Shown piece after piece: positions 47,832 through 58,483 of a stretch of 64,000 nt of DNA. Numbering within the stretch: position 1 is the first letter of the stretch; every line of letters begins with the position of its first letter. The notes beneath the pieces are model-generated. The model saw only the letters and a list, made by a program, of their open reading frames with translations. It had not been told where the DNA came from and searched no databases. Source of the DNA: Roridomyces roridus (lineage: Eukaryota > Basidiomycota > Agaricomycetes > Agaricales > Mycenaceae); contig JARKIF010000160.1 in NCBI GenBank assembly GCA_029378245.1, positions 1 to 64,000 of the forward strand. The letters are read 5' to 3'. The position numbers and the translations under genes were made by a program.

Positions 47832-48190
47832 TTGTTCGGTAAGAGGCCCAGACATCCGCTCTCCGAACAGATCTTGAGCTGGAGTAGGGGCTTCAGTGCC
47901 AAGTACTTGCAGCCTTTCCAAAGTTCAGTTTGGGACAAAGAGGTGAAAGCGGATCATGTGGCTGTACATTGCCATCACGGCGCCGCAAAACTTGTTCTAG
48001 CCTTCGAAGAGCGTCGGGACCGTCTCAACGTCATCGTCGTCGAAATCTTCAAGGAATCCGATCCGCCCCACTTTTCTGGAGCCGGCTTAATCGGTGCTCT
48101 CAACGGAGTGGTGAGCGTCTCCATTCCCTTGGCTCGCCGGACACGCTAAATATTTAAATTCAGGTCGCAGTTCCCCTGGACCACGGATAA
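47832..48190 (+). CDS. 3' exons of an unidentified gene
   Basis: An open stretch with coding character (KYLQPFQSSVWD, VKADHVAVHCHHGAAKLVLAF, RLNVIVVEIFKESDPPHFSG, GLIGALNGV) is followed by a well-formed intron (GTGAGCG..AATTCAG, ending at 48163). A last short exon reads VAVPLDHG and stops at about 48190. No ATG is found for it, so upstream exons are missing or unrecognised. Family unknown. Confidence 0.4.
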
Positions 48191-48831
48191 TTGCAATTAC
48201 ACGGAGTGAGTGTCGTTTTGGCGGCTACTTCGCATCGACGCGTGCTCAGTACTCATCGCGGCCAGCGTCGTCAGCGTCCGCAAAATCACCTGTTCTCTGA
48301 TCAGTGGACTTTGACGTCAATGAGCGGATATTTACTACTTGCTCTTGGAGCGTTTCTTCCTTGCCTGATTTATCCATGATTTCCTCCCGTTTGATCAACT
48401 TCGACAGAAACTCCACGGACAAAGTCAGTCTTTATCGACTGCGCTGGTCTTACAATCCAGTCAAGCCATCGAGATTCAATTATTCAACCGCGGTCTCACT
48501 CTCTTCCCTCACACTATGAGCGTTTAATTTCCTATTTTCTTCGCACACGGGAGTTGCACGGGAGGGTAACTTTTCCACTCCAATTGTGGGACTCCATCTT
48601 TGATGTCAGACTCCGATTCTGGGTTCAACATTCGCAGGCCACGATTGAAGAAGCCGCCGGATGCCCGCACTGGGTAAAATCCAAAATATGTTTGCATCCG
48701 CTGATTGACTTCTACGCTTCTCGCCCGGGGTATTGGGCGGTGGGGCAGCTGAGTGGACGAGAGTCAGTGGAGCTGTTTTTATATTCGGGAACATAAAAAG
48801 GTGGTGTCCAGGATCCGGAGAGACGATTGAC
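48191..48831. other. Intergenic region
   Basis: No supported feature between the orphan exons and the next gene. Confidence 0.5.
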
Positions 48832-50755
48832 ATGGCCCCCAACACTGGAATAACGAACACTATTGGCGCGATTCTTGCAGGGGCTTTTATCTGTATCGCG
48901 TGAGGGTCTACCAGTTCTTTCCACTCGAGTGTCGCTGATCAACTGGCAGACTTTCCGCCATTGTGGGGTTCCAGACCTTTCTCTACTTCCAGGTATTTCA
49001 CAGCGATCAACTTCGGTACAAAATGACGGTTCGTCACTCGTTTCATTGGGCATACCTTTTAATGAATTGCCCAGGTTGCTTGGATCTGGTTTGTCCGTCT
49101 GTCTTCCCGTACGGGATGAATGTGTGAATACTTCTCCAGGGCCTTGGATACAGTCCATACCGTCCTTATTGGCACTATCGTTTGGCAGTTTGCCATTGCA
49201 AATTTTGGGAACTCTGCCATTACAAACACAATCTTCGCGTTCGTGAAGCTTGAACATGTCGTGATACTTCCCTGTACTGACCATTTCCCACAGAACCGTT
49301 CCGGTGAGGCCATTTCTGGGACCTGGAGCGACTATCATTCAACCCTTTAGGCCACGGTCGTGATAACCGGCCTGACTACACTCAGCGCAAACATGTGAGT
49401 GACTATGTCTGCTTCTCGACATGTTCTAACTTTTCGTTCACGCAGTTTTTACGGATGGAGACTGCACAAGCGTCAGTGAACTTGATTCATGTGGGGAATG
49501 TTCGACTTCAATCCTATTAGTGAGCAAGCGCAATTGGTGGATTAGTGGACCCATAGTGAGTGATCCAACCACAACCTTTCGCTGTTTTGATCACATTTGG
49601 CTCGTTGGCAGGCATGCTTGTCCCTCGCCCGCATGGGTACGTCAAACGTCCGTTTACGAATTTCTCTGACATGAACGGTCCAGCTTTGTCAATCGGTGCC
49701 TCTCAATTACACCTAACTTATGCAATGCTGAAGGTTCAATTATAGTCAACGCGATGGAAATGTAACATCTTCCTGACATCCTCTTCTCTGCATGCAGATG
49801 CTAATGAACATATAGGATAATCGAGAAGTCATTTTCCAATTTTTCAGCCAGAATCAAGGTTCGTTCTATTTCCAATCCAAGTCTCGCTGTACATCTAAGG
49901 AAATTACAGTCCTTGGTCACCGGAGCATTGATCATATCTGCGGTCACGGACCTTTTGGTCTCTGCTGCGCGTTACTATTACCTTCGACGCCTCAAGGAAG
50001 GGTACTTGATGTCCCAGGAAGTTCTAGACAGTATCGTGATCTTTACAGTGAACGATGGCGGGATAACTTGTAGGCAGCTTTCAGCATTTTTCGAGTGCTG
50101 TTCTGGACGTTCATTTACTCAGGCGCTGTTGCTCTCGCTACAACCGCATGCGTACGATTATCTTCAACGACATTGGGCAGTGGTTGATTTTTGCATGCCC
50201 TTACAGTGGCTCGTCATGCCTGGCAATTTCATCTGGCTCGCGAGTGCGTCTCATGTTCTTTTATCTGTACCAACTTTGACAGGATTTCCAGTCTACTTCA
50301 CTTTGGTCAAATGTAAGAATCGTCTCCAAGTATCATCTCAATGACTGGAATTGCCCGGCAGTCTACTCGAATTCTGTTCTATCAACGTAAGTGGGACCCG
50401 CGCACATCTTCTTTTTCTCCTCATGCCCTTCTAGACTCAATCTCCGAAATTGGTACCGTCACCGACCGGTTCATGTCACTAATATCCCACTGAAGTCGCG
50501 CCTAACTTCGGGGCCGAGCACTGCGCATGTCCCATCCAATTCGACCGACGGCAAGAGGGTGGCAAGCATTGATGATGGGATTCCTTCGGTATATCTCTCA
50601 GCTCCAACGAGGACGTTGTCGCTCATCATCTCGATTCACAGAGGATGGAAGTGTTCATCGACCATCAGGTTGAATATGTTGGGGATCTTGGTCAGAATGG
50701 AAAGGATGAAGATGGACAATCTCATTCGTCTCAAAAGTCCGTGGATATTTCCTGA
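48832..50755 (+). CDS. Seven-helix membrane protein of DUF6534 type, copy B
   Basis: Paralogue of the 31021-32979 gene with the same exon plan. Readable blocks are MAPNTGITNTIGAILAGAF, LSAIVGFQTFLYFQVF, VAWIW-ALDTVHTVLIGTIVW, ATVVITGLTTLSANIFYGWR, LHKRQ, SKRNWWISGPI, CLSLARMGTSNVR, SFSNFSARIKSLVTGALI, ISAVTDLLVSAARYYYLRR, LKEGYLMSQEVLDSIVIF, NDGGITCAVALATT, PGNFIWLARFPVYFTLVK, FYSNSVLST-LNLRNWYRHR, and the hydrophilic tail RMEVFIDHQVEYVGDLGQ, stopping at 50753-50755. Each junction has GT-AG ends and keeps frame. The exon covering 49740-49860 is the least certain. Receptor-like topology; ligand and role unknown. Confidence 0.72.
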
Positions 50756-51208
50756 AGCGGTGGAAGGTTCCTGGCTGCAGTCCTTATGTTCAAAATTTAC
50801 TGCTTTGTACATTATAATCTACCTTTGAAAATTATCGAGTCGCGAAAAGTTTAGGAAGGACACGAGGAGAAATACTAGATGAGATCGATCGCGATTCGCC
50901 AACTCAAGGGTTGTGGTTGAATTCGCCATTCAACCACAGCGGCGGTTCGCGAAACATGATATTGGTCTTGAATTCAAATTTTAAACGTTCCAAAAACCCC
51001 TCTGCTGTCCCCCCATGACAAAACACGTGACTTTTTCATTACCTAATCAGAAGGTTGCGTGTTCAACCCCGGCTGCAGCAACAGTTTTTAAACTGAACTT
51101 GTACAACTGAAGCCACCTGGCCTAACCTGACAGGTGTTCACTGCTGACACTGTTTCTAACTGCTACTCACTGCTGATACTGATCCTAACCGCCCATTCAC
51201 TGTGGATT

Positions 51209-51718
51209 AGTGTTGCCGCGGCTCGGCTTCGGCTAGCCGTGTGAGCCAAGCCAAAAATAAGCCAGCCATCGCCAGCTGTCAGCAAGCCGCTTAGCCGCGG
51301 CTTGGCAGGATTTTGGAGATTGCCCGATTGGAGGATTTTGGTACGGCCCAGTGAGCTCAAAATGACTTCAATAGCTCTGGAAAATACATGCCACACTAAT
51401 TGCTTTCTGTCTTGAGTGCTGGGGCGTTTGGAATACCAATTTTAACGAGACCGTGACGGATGTGACCGAAAACTCACGCTTGACACTGATGACAGCGGTG
51501 GCAACGCCTTGACAACGGCCACGACCACAGTTCGAGTCGTTCGTGCATGGGGAGGGTCTATGTGGATATCCAGGTGTTCATTTGGGCTTCATTGTCTCTA
51601 AACCGGAAGATATGTGCTTTTGAGCCGGAGCCGTGGCTGAGCCGCAAGCCGAGCCACAGCTTACGGCTTGACACGGCTTACCGAGCCGAGCCAGCCGGAG
51701 CCGAGCCACGGCAACACT
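51209..51718. mobile_element. 510-bp MITE with perfect 10-bp target-site duplication
   Basis: The ends are inverted repeats: AGTGTTGCCGCGGCTCGGCT at the left, and its complement with few changes (GAGCCACGGCAACACT) at the right. The terminal repeats are GC-rich and continue inward as GGCTTCGGCT/AGCCGGAG. The flanking sequence ACTGTGGATT occurs at 51199-51208 and again at 51719-51728, a perfect 10-bp target-site duplication. There is no coding capacity, so it would be mobilised in trans. TSDs of 9-11 bp are typical of the Mutator superfamily. A related copy of the flanks without the element is present at about 52470-52510. Confidence 0.85.
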
Positions 51719-51849
51719 ACTGTGGATTCTGAGTTCTTCATTCACAGCCGAGGCCGCGTGGGGGGAACAGGGATGTAGAGTACACACACAGTCTGTTAGG
51801 TGTCGGATCCGAGTGAAGAACGTAGCAGGGATAAAATCGCCCGGAGAAG

Positions 51850-52420
51850 ATTTGGACCGGAGTTCCGGTTAAATGTCGAAAGAACCGGAGGAAGGGAAAG
51901 TTGAACCGGAGTTCCGGGGCGATTGTCGGAGGAATGGTGACACCACTAAGGTCAAGGGTGACCGTCTGCCCAGCAATGTGAGATGAGGACCGGACTGGAC
52001 CGGAGTTCCGGATGAGGAATCCGATCGGAGAGAGGAGGGGCTCGGATAGACCAAGGTGGAATGCACCAAGAACGTCGATAATCAAACTGAAGTACCGAGT
52101 ACAAAAGGAAAGTCTTATATACTAAGTGTGAGAGATATTTGTCAAGACACTAAAATAGACTTGAGAACGGACATAACCGGCTAAGTGGATATAAGGTGAT
52201 TAAGTCCGCACGGAGTGATCAAGTGGATGTCAATCCAGAGCATGTCAGATGAATATCCTGTCAAGGTTCCTTTTTCATGTGAATAACCAAAATACCCGGT
52301 GTAGTCCGAGAAGCAGGACTCGGCCTGACAGATGGGATGGATCCGGAGTTGGGTCAAAGGAACCGGAACTCCGGTCAAAGAAACTCCGGTTAAAGGAACC
52401 GGAGTCCGGAGTTTGGATGA
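51850..52420. repeat. Dispersed CCGGAGTTCCGG palindromes
   Basis: The palindrome CCGGAGTTCCGG or close variants occur at about 51858, 51909, 51998, 52357, 52375 and 52395, in both orientations and often preceded by GAA or GGA. The spacing is irregular, so it is not a tandem array. Confidence 0.6.
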
Positions 52421-52827
52421 AGTTGGAACGGGACGTAACACAGTCCTAAACTAACCTAACCTAACCTGTGTCTAACTGCCAATTCACGGCGGGATCTGAG
52501 TTCTTCAACCAAAAAAAAGAAAAAAGAAATGGCAACCAAAAGGGTTGACCTCACAGGGTGATAGCTGGCAAGACATTCAATAATCTTTGAGTACTACCAC
52601 TGAGCCAGAGTGGCAATTGAAACAGGTGTCACCGTGGCGACCATGACGGCACTATAGCCGTTAAGCGAGCAGAATTGCCATTTAAGGCAATGTCATTGGG
52701 GGGGGACACGTGCGCCAGCTACGTTCCAAGCTTGGCAGCCAAGATCCAAACGGAGAGACCTATGAAGGCCCTTGGTGGACAAAAGGTGTTTTCTTGTTGC
52801 CACCACCATCATTTCCGTGACATCTTC

Positions 52828-53297
52828 GAAGATCTTGCAAGATTTGGCAAGACTTTCCAGTTTGTTCAAGATCTTGGAAGATATTGGATGATTGTTGACT
52901 TGCCCTGGCATTAATTGACTATCATCTTGCAAGATCTTGTGAATTTTCCTCCCTTCAAGACCTTGAAAGTTTGTGCAAGTTCCGCTCATTCATTTTGAGG
53001 CCACTGATTTGCAGCGAATGTTCAAAGATTTTGAAGGATTGAAAGTCAAAATATGGCACATCAAGTCTAATAGGGATGCAAGATCTCACCAGAGTTGGTG
53101 GTGCTGTGGTGACCGAGTTCAAGCCATTACTGTGGTCAATCATTTTATGTTGGAGGGCACAAAAGTGGGATCTATCAGTTTCCTGGCGGTTCGGCTGCCC
53201 GCGGATCAACAGCCTGAGTGGGTGGCAATCATAAAATCAGTGATTGCCATGTGGGATTTGCTCCGACACTTGCGCCCTTTAACCTTCCAAGATCTTG
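52828..53297. repeat. Dispersed AAGATCTTG palindromes
   Basis: CAAGATCTTG or GAAGATCTTG occurs at 52828, 52867, 52930 and 53288, with further partial copies (AAGATTTGGCAAGAC, AAGATATTGG) between. These may be the interior of an unrecognised element. Confidence 0.5.
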
Positions 53298-55137
53298 TGA
53301 CACACCAGAGAATTTGTGATTCCAGTGTCAATTTTTTATCTTTTCCCATTTGTTGTCTGACTTGCTAGTTTTTGCACAATGTGGTATTTCAAGCAGGGTT
53401 CAGATGACTTCAGTCAATGTCTTCAGTCTACTCCAACTCCAAGAAAATTGGCTTACACTTGGCTATGGTGAAATAGACTATAACCCGTAAATTCAAAGAG
53501 AAAAAGTGTCCGAGCAAAGACCTACTGGAGAGCCAGACAAAATTATTGGGCATGGCAACCCACTACGAAGAAGTGAGAATCACCGCAGTAGAAGATGGGC
53601 CAGGGGGATCGTACACATGCGGCCGCGGCAATGGCTACGGCACCTGAGACGCGAAAAGGTCAGCGAAGGTTACTTGGACGAATTCAACACTTGCAAGTTG
53701 CACATCCATCGTTTATGGTGAAGATCACGATACCGTCTAGGACCTTTTGAGAGCTATTGAAATTCAAATCAGCCGTGGGGTTATGTCAAAAGGAGAATAC
53801 TTACATGAGATAACCCTCTTTGAGGTCCCGCAGGTAGTAGTAAGTAGCGGGCAGCAGAGACCACGAGATCGGTGATTGCGGAGAAGATCAAGGCGGTTGT
53901 GACCAATGGCTGCAGTGATTATCTTGAGATCGCTTGGTTCAACTTCGTTGAGTGCAGACCTTGAACCTGACTGCAAAGCCAGAGAAAGATTTTTCGATTA
54001 TCCTAAGTGGTAGGTTAACACCTCGTAACCGAAAGGATCATGGAAACAAACATCAGAGGTGCGTTTGCTAAATGTGGGCATTCAGTAGCCGGGAAACAGT
54101 GAGCTATGTGCCGAGATGAATACCCATCAAGAGGCCTAGAAAGAGTCCAGTTCGGAACCAAGTTTGGAAGCACAACGAGTTGACGCACCCAGACGACTGA
54201 TGGACAAGAAGGCCTGCGAGCAAAGGTGAATTCTGGACCAATGTCGCAAGATTTATTTTCTCGATATACGGCCAGACATGGTCATGTATGGCTGAATATG
54301 GTCGTCAGCCTGACCGTACCATATAACAACTAGAAAATTGAGATATGGCCATATCAGTGTATGATCAGGCGACCTACAATGCGATGGTATTGTACGCATC
54401 ATGTACTCACATGCAGACTGTCAGGCATAGGTGGGGACACTGATATGGTCATCAGTCCTGAGGACCTTATATTGCCTCATAAGACCCTAGATGTCACACC
54501 GGTCCATCCCTCCTTCTCTTCACTTCCATAATCAAAAGCATGTTGAATTCAAACAATATATTCAAGTAGTGCGCGTACACAGAAGGGGAGAAGTCATATA
54601 CGGACGAGGGACATACGGGATCTTGAGTACAAAATCAGCGTCGAGAGTATCAACTGGAATGAGAGTAACACACACCGTTGGTCAGCGAGAACGACATGGC
54701 TGAATGGAACTACGGAGGTATGAGCGCGGACAGTGTGACCATAACTAAAGACTGACCAGAGTTTCGTCGGGACTACATCGACGCTGAGTCTCAGCGTAGC
54801 GGCGGGTTCAGTGGGAGCGAATCACGTACCTCATACTACCTGCATCATATTCCCTACGCTCACCATCTGGCTTGTCGAATTGGACGGAATGGCCACGTAG
54901 CCGTATGGCGGCGGTTCGACGACGGAAAGGCGTATATCGTGAGCCGAGCGGATGAAGGATGACGGGGTGGTGAGGCGTAGTGTTGTCATGACGGGTGGTA
55001 GGGCGAGTGTGAGTGGCGACGGCTGGCGTGAGGGTAGCCGGGTGGTGGTGGTAGAGAGTCAAGAGAGGTCTGATGGGCATCACTGCTGCGGAGGAAATAT
55101 ATACACACACCCGCTCCACTCACTCCACCACTCTCGG

Positions 55138-55691
55138 CATGCTGACCGAGCCTCCGAGCCAGCGACGCAGGCGTCCACGCCGTCCCTCCCTCCCTTCCGA
55201 GTCGACCTCGGCCCAGTGCCCTCCTCCATCAAGGTCAGGAGAGTCGAAAACCGAAAGGTTTTTCGCCCAGCCCGCGCAGCAAGGACGAGCAGTGAGCACA
55301 TCCACAGCCCTGAGGTGGGTCACTGTACAGCATTGTTGTGCCCTCCGTCTCGACTTCGGGCAGCCCTCGGCACCCATTTCAGCCGGTCTTCCCGGCCAAC
55401 GACGTTCCTGTGCGTGATACCATAGCAGGAGAATACCCCCGGTCGCCGGCAAAGGTGCGTCACTCGCACTCGCCCTCTATTACCCGCTCACTGCATATAG
55501 GCAAAGCGTGGCCGCGCCAATGAAGTCTCCGACCGCGCTTGTAACTCTTTCGTCGCAATACGCCGTGTACCCGTCGATACATCCCTATCCAATTTATCTT
55601 CGACCGTTCCATCTAGCCTCAAGTGTTTGGGTGGGGAAAAAACAAATTATTGGCGCGCATCGGTGCGGCGCAGTTCAAGTTTGTACAACTA
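55138..55691 (+). other. Coding-like segments inside the TIR element
   Basis: Three stretches look protein-coding: an Arg-rich start (MLTEPPSQRRRRPRRPS.., open to about 55300), a second (VVPSVSTSGSPRHPFQPVF..RSPAK, to about 55454) and a third after an intron-like GTGCGTC..TATAG (AKRGRANEVSDRACNSF..SSSLYN, with a stop near 55691). The first two do not join in frame with the obvious splice sites, so the model is incomplete or the gene is decayed. Confidence 0.3.
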
Positions 55692-55806
55692 ATACGAGTC
55701 GTCGTCCATGTGCGCACCCGGCTCATTCTGCTGGTTCCCGTTTCCCTCGTCCTCGTCGTCTCCTGTGCCCCCACCCACATTCCCTTGCGCCTCATCTTCG
55801 TCATCC

Positions 55807-56220
55807 TCACCGGGACCTCCGCCTCCGCTCATGTCTTGGTTCCTCGTCCGCACTTCCTTCCCCGTGGTCATCGCCTTCTTCATCCGTGGACAAGTCTTCC
55901 CCGTCGTCCAGCGCAGTCAAAACCCGATCAAAGTCATTGTTCGAGTGACGAGCGGATGGGAGTGCTGACGCCAGACTGGTCTCTGTGTCCGGAAACAGTT
56001 CGTCGTCCCAGGCTTTGAAGATCGCGTACACGTCCTTTTTCCCCTTCTGGCCGCACTTTCGAAGACCGGACCAGAGGAAGGCCAAAAACTCTCTGTAGAT
56101 CGTTTCGTAGGGGAGGCCCGTCTGGAGCCCTTTCTTCGTACTCTTCAACTCCAACACCCCTGGACTCTCATTTGCTCGTCTACGCTCTTTGGTGCGCTGC
56201 CAACTGAGTTCGGGTCGCAT
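55807..56220 (-). CDS. Unassigned acidic protein carried by the TIR element
   Basis: The frame runs from an ATG at 56220 (MRPELSWQRTKERRR). The core ESPGVLELKSTKKGLQTGLP, YREFLAFLWSGLRKCGQKGK, KDVYAIFKAWDDELFPDTE looks like a compact helical domain. The rest is acidic (DDGEDLSTDEEGDDHGEGS). The frame ends after RHERRRRSR, but an overlapping frame continues with a very acidic, Gly-rich tail ending HMDDDSY near 55690, so a frameshift or an unseen intron is possible. I do not recognise the family. Its location suggests an element-encoded rather than host gene. Confidence 0.5.
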   Translation of the reverse strand: MRPELSWQRTKERRRANESPGVLELKSTKKGLQTGLPYETIYREFLAFLWSGLRKCGQKGKKDVYAIFKAWDDELFPDTETSLASALPSARHSNNDFDRVLTALDDGEDLSTDEEGDDHGEGSADEEPRHERRRRSR

Positions 56221-57448
56221 CGTGGACCTGGCGATCGTCAATCCAGCCAAGATCAGCTCTTAGCGGCCGCGCACGGTGTGGGATGGATGCCAAGTATACG
56301 AGGGTTGACAATTTGTCATTCCTCATGTTGGATTGGTGTGTTTGTGATGCACTGCTCGCACCGGTCTCGCCACCACCAAAGACAGCCGTAGGACCGCGGC
56401 TTCGGTATCATGTTGATGTAGTTGACGGGGACATGTTCTTACGAGCTCTAAATGCCAAGCAGCATGTCTGCCTTTGAATAATAGTGCCTGCTTGATCCAC
56501 GACTCAAATATGGGGCTATCGAGGTCTTGTGGGGAAAATATGCTAAACTGATACCGACACATATGCCCTGACCGTCCTTATCTGGCAATCTAAGGCTACT
56601 ATAAGCGGCTCACAGGCACATGTAATAGACTCATCGGACACGATATGGCTGTCAGGCCATATATGGCGAAAAAGATTTTTGCGACAAAGGCTGAGAGTTT
56701 CGCGTACAATGGGCCCGCTGATCCACCAGTTTTGCTTGCTCACTGTCGTTATAGCAGTGTTCAAAAAACAAAGACGGATGGCAAATCTCGAGCACCGACG
56801 TTTGTGCAACCTCCAGCCATAAAACCTATAGTCTAATTAGAGAGCACGCGTTGGAAGCACCTGGCCACTGTTACTCACAAATTCGCAGTAATGGTGATGA
56901 GCCCCGTTACAATTATCATGGACTGAGGGTGGCATACCTCGCACACACTCGACTTGCACAATCTGATGAACTTACCGGGATGCTCCTGTTTATTCCTACG
57001 ATCAGAATCTAGAAAAAAGAATTCCAAGGGCGGCACGAACGGAATGATTGTGTCTGTAATGTCGGAATCTCCAAAGTGAGTGATGGTGAACTCCCAAATG
57101 CTGACGGCGATGAGGACGGTGTGGACAGTGTCCATTATCCTGAAGTATGCTCCGAGAAAATTCATTTTGAACACGAGAACGGAAGTACCAGCCAGATCCA
57201 CGCAACCTGGTATATATATCGGAACTTTCGAACAACTAGCAGTGAGACGACGAACCGTGACTTTGTATCGGAGCTGATCGGCAGGGAAAAGCTGGAAGTA
57301 GAGAAACGATTGGAAGCCGACAATTGCAGAAAGCCTGCTCGTCGTGAGTTATTTTTCAGTCATGACGATTGAACGCTCGCGCGACGCTGAGCAAACACCC
57401 CACGAGAGCCACACCTATGGTGGTCTTCACATCGAATTGGGAGGACAT

Positions 57449-58483
57449 GATGAAAGGGATGGAGTGAAAACTCCCCAGAACCGCTGTTTTATGCAGAGCA
57501 TCGCCAACATCGTGGAGAGTTCATCGCGGGTTAATATCAAGTTGACCTGATCATAGAGTTGGGTGAGTCTGCTGCGGTCGTGCGCGTGAGGACGGGAGAT
57601 GGACCGACCGAAAAATGGGATCCAAGAACCAGGAACAGGAATCTGAGTGGCTAGAATGAATCAAGACGAAAGACACGATATAAAAAGGGAGAACAAAGCG
57701 GGCAACAGCTATTGAAGATCATCACCCACGGCACAAATATCATCTAGGCACTTTCTGCGTACTTGAGGAAGGTCCGGGTAAGCAGGGGTGAAATTCTTTT
57801 TGGGACAACGGTTCAGTGGAGCCTGCACGAGTTTGCTTCGGAAATTCACGCGTACGGTACTCCTCATTGAAGCTGAGCGATTTATTACGCAAAACGGACG
57901 AGTGTGAAAGTGGCCAAGGCTGTGGTTCAGGCTGTCAGCCGAGAAGGGACGACCAGATGGCAGGCGTCTTGTGAACGTCCGAGTTGGTCGACAACAGATC
58001 GAGATGGCCAGGCAGAAAGATGAAGAAAAGGGGCATGACTCTTGCACCCCGGTTCTCACACCGGCGCCGGAAGGAAAGGAAAGGATACCGAGCCGAGATA
58101 AATTGTCACAGGAGGGCGAGGGGTTTGTGTTGCCGGCGGTGAGGTGGTACATGATGGTAAAAGCCAGGCTTCGTTTGTGCTTGTGTGGCAACAACTTGCC
58201 TTCAACCACCACAACTCAACTCAACCACCACGGAGTTGACCCCGATCTCTGCAGTTCCGCGGATCTTTGCCACTTCCTTTGCGAGTTATTTCTTCCCTAG
58301 TTTCCTCTGTCACCAGACTCACCACCCGGACCACATCCGAGTCGCGTTCAAAAATTGGAAGCCGCGGAGACCAAATTAACTCGAGACCCTTTCCTTTGGT
58401 CGAAAACGGCACACGCTGTCCTTTCCGCCCTTTAAACGCCCAGAGCACCGCCCGACGCGACACAACGCCACACCACCACCACC
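57449..58483. other. Intergenic region
   Basis: Upstream of copy C (-) and of the DUF6593-type gene (+). No gene is supported. Confidence 0.5.

Larger units (their letters stand above)
50756..53439. other. Repeat-rich, gene-free region
   Basis: Contains the 510-bp MITE, CCGGAGTTCCGG repeats and CAAGATCTTG repeats annotated separately. No gene is supported. Confidence 0.6.
54242..56686. mobile_element. 2.4-kb terminal-inverted-repeat element inside the copy C intron
   Basis: The left end TGTCGCAAGATTTATTTTC and the right end (reversed) TGTCGCAAAAATCTTTTTC align over 40 bp with 31 matches, including CGATATACGGCC versus CCATATATGGCC. The outer bases are TGTCGC..GCGACA. Just inside both ends are several GATATGGYC/GGTCAG motifs, a subterminal-repeat pattern typical of transposase-binding zones. 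The target duplication appears to be only AA. The insert separates two pieces of one gene within an intron, which fixes its borders independently. It carries a minus-strand gene (56220-55807) and plus-strand coding-like segments (about 55138-55691), but no transposase motif was recognised. Confidence 0.7.
53440..57448 (-). pseudogene. DUF6534-type gene, copy C, split by a transposable element
   Basis: The 5' part (57448 to 56687) reads MSSQFDVKTTIGVALVGCL, ALSAIVGFQSFLYFQLF, IMDTVHTVLIAVSIWEF, MIIVTGLITITANL, FYGWRLHKRR and SKQNWWISGPI, followed by a GT donor. The 3' part (54241 to 53440) resumes after an AG acceptor with AFLSISRLGAST, then VLDGIVIFTINDG, AVAIAAAAW, MPNNFVWLSS and VYFTIAK. 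The two parts join exactly at one intron, which would be 46-48 nt without the insert. Other lesions are a GT-to-GC change at the first donor (GTCGC|GCGAGC), one extra T in the ARYYY motif near 53840, and loss of the last exons (FYSNSVLST, LNLRNWYRHR) beyond 53440. The gene is dead or seriously impaired. Confidence 0.7.

Noticed and set aside
52446..52468. CTAACCTAACCTAACCT run resembling a telomeric repeat
   Set aside because: Only three units, of CCTAA and not CCCTAA, and inside a repeat-rich region; not evidence of a telomere.
54242..56686. Assignment of the 2.4-kb element to a named transposon superfamily
   Set aside because: No DDE transposase motif was recognised and the 2-bp AA duplication is ambiguous; naming it would be a guess.
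57709..58300. Overlapping open frames on both strands
   Set aside because: Neither strand shows domain, codon or splice support.
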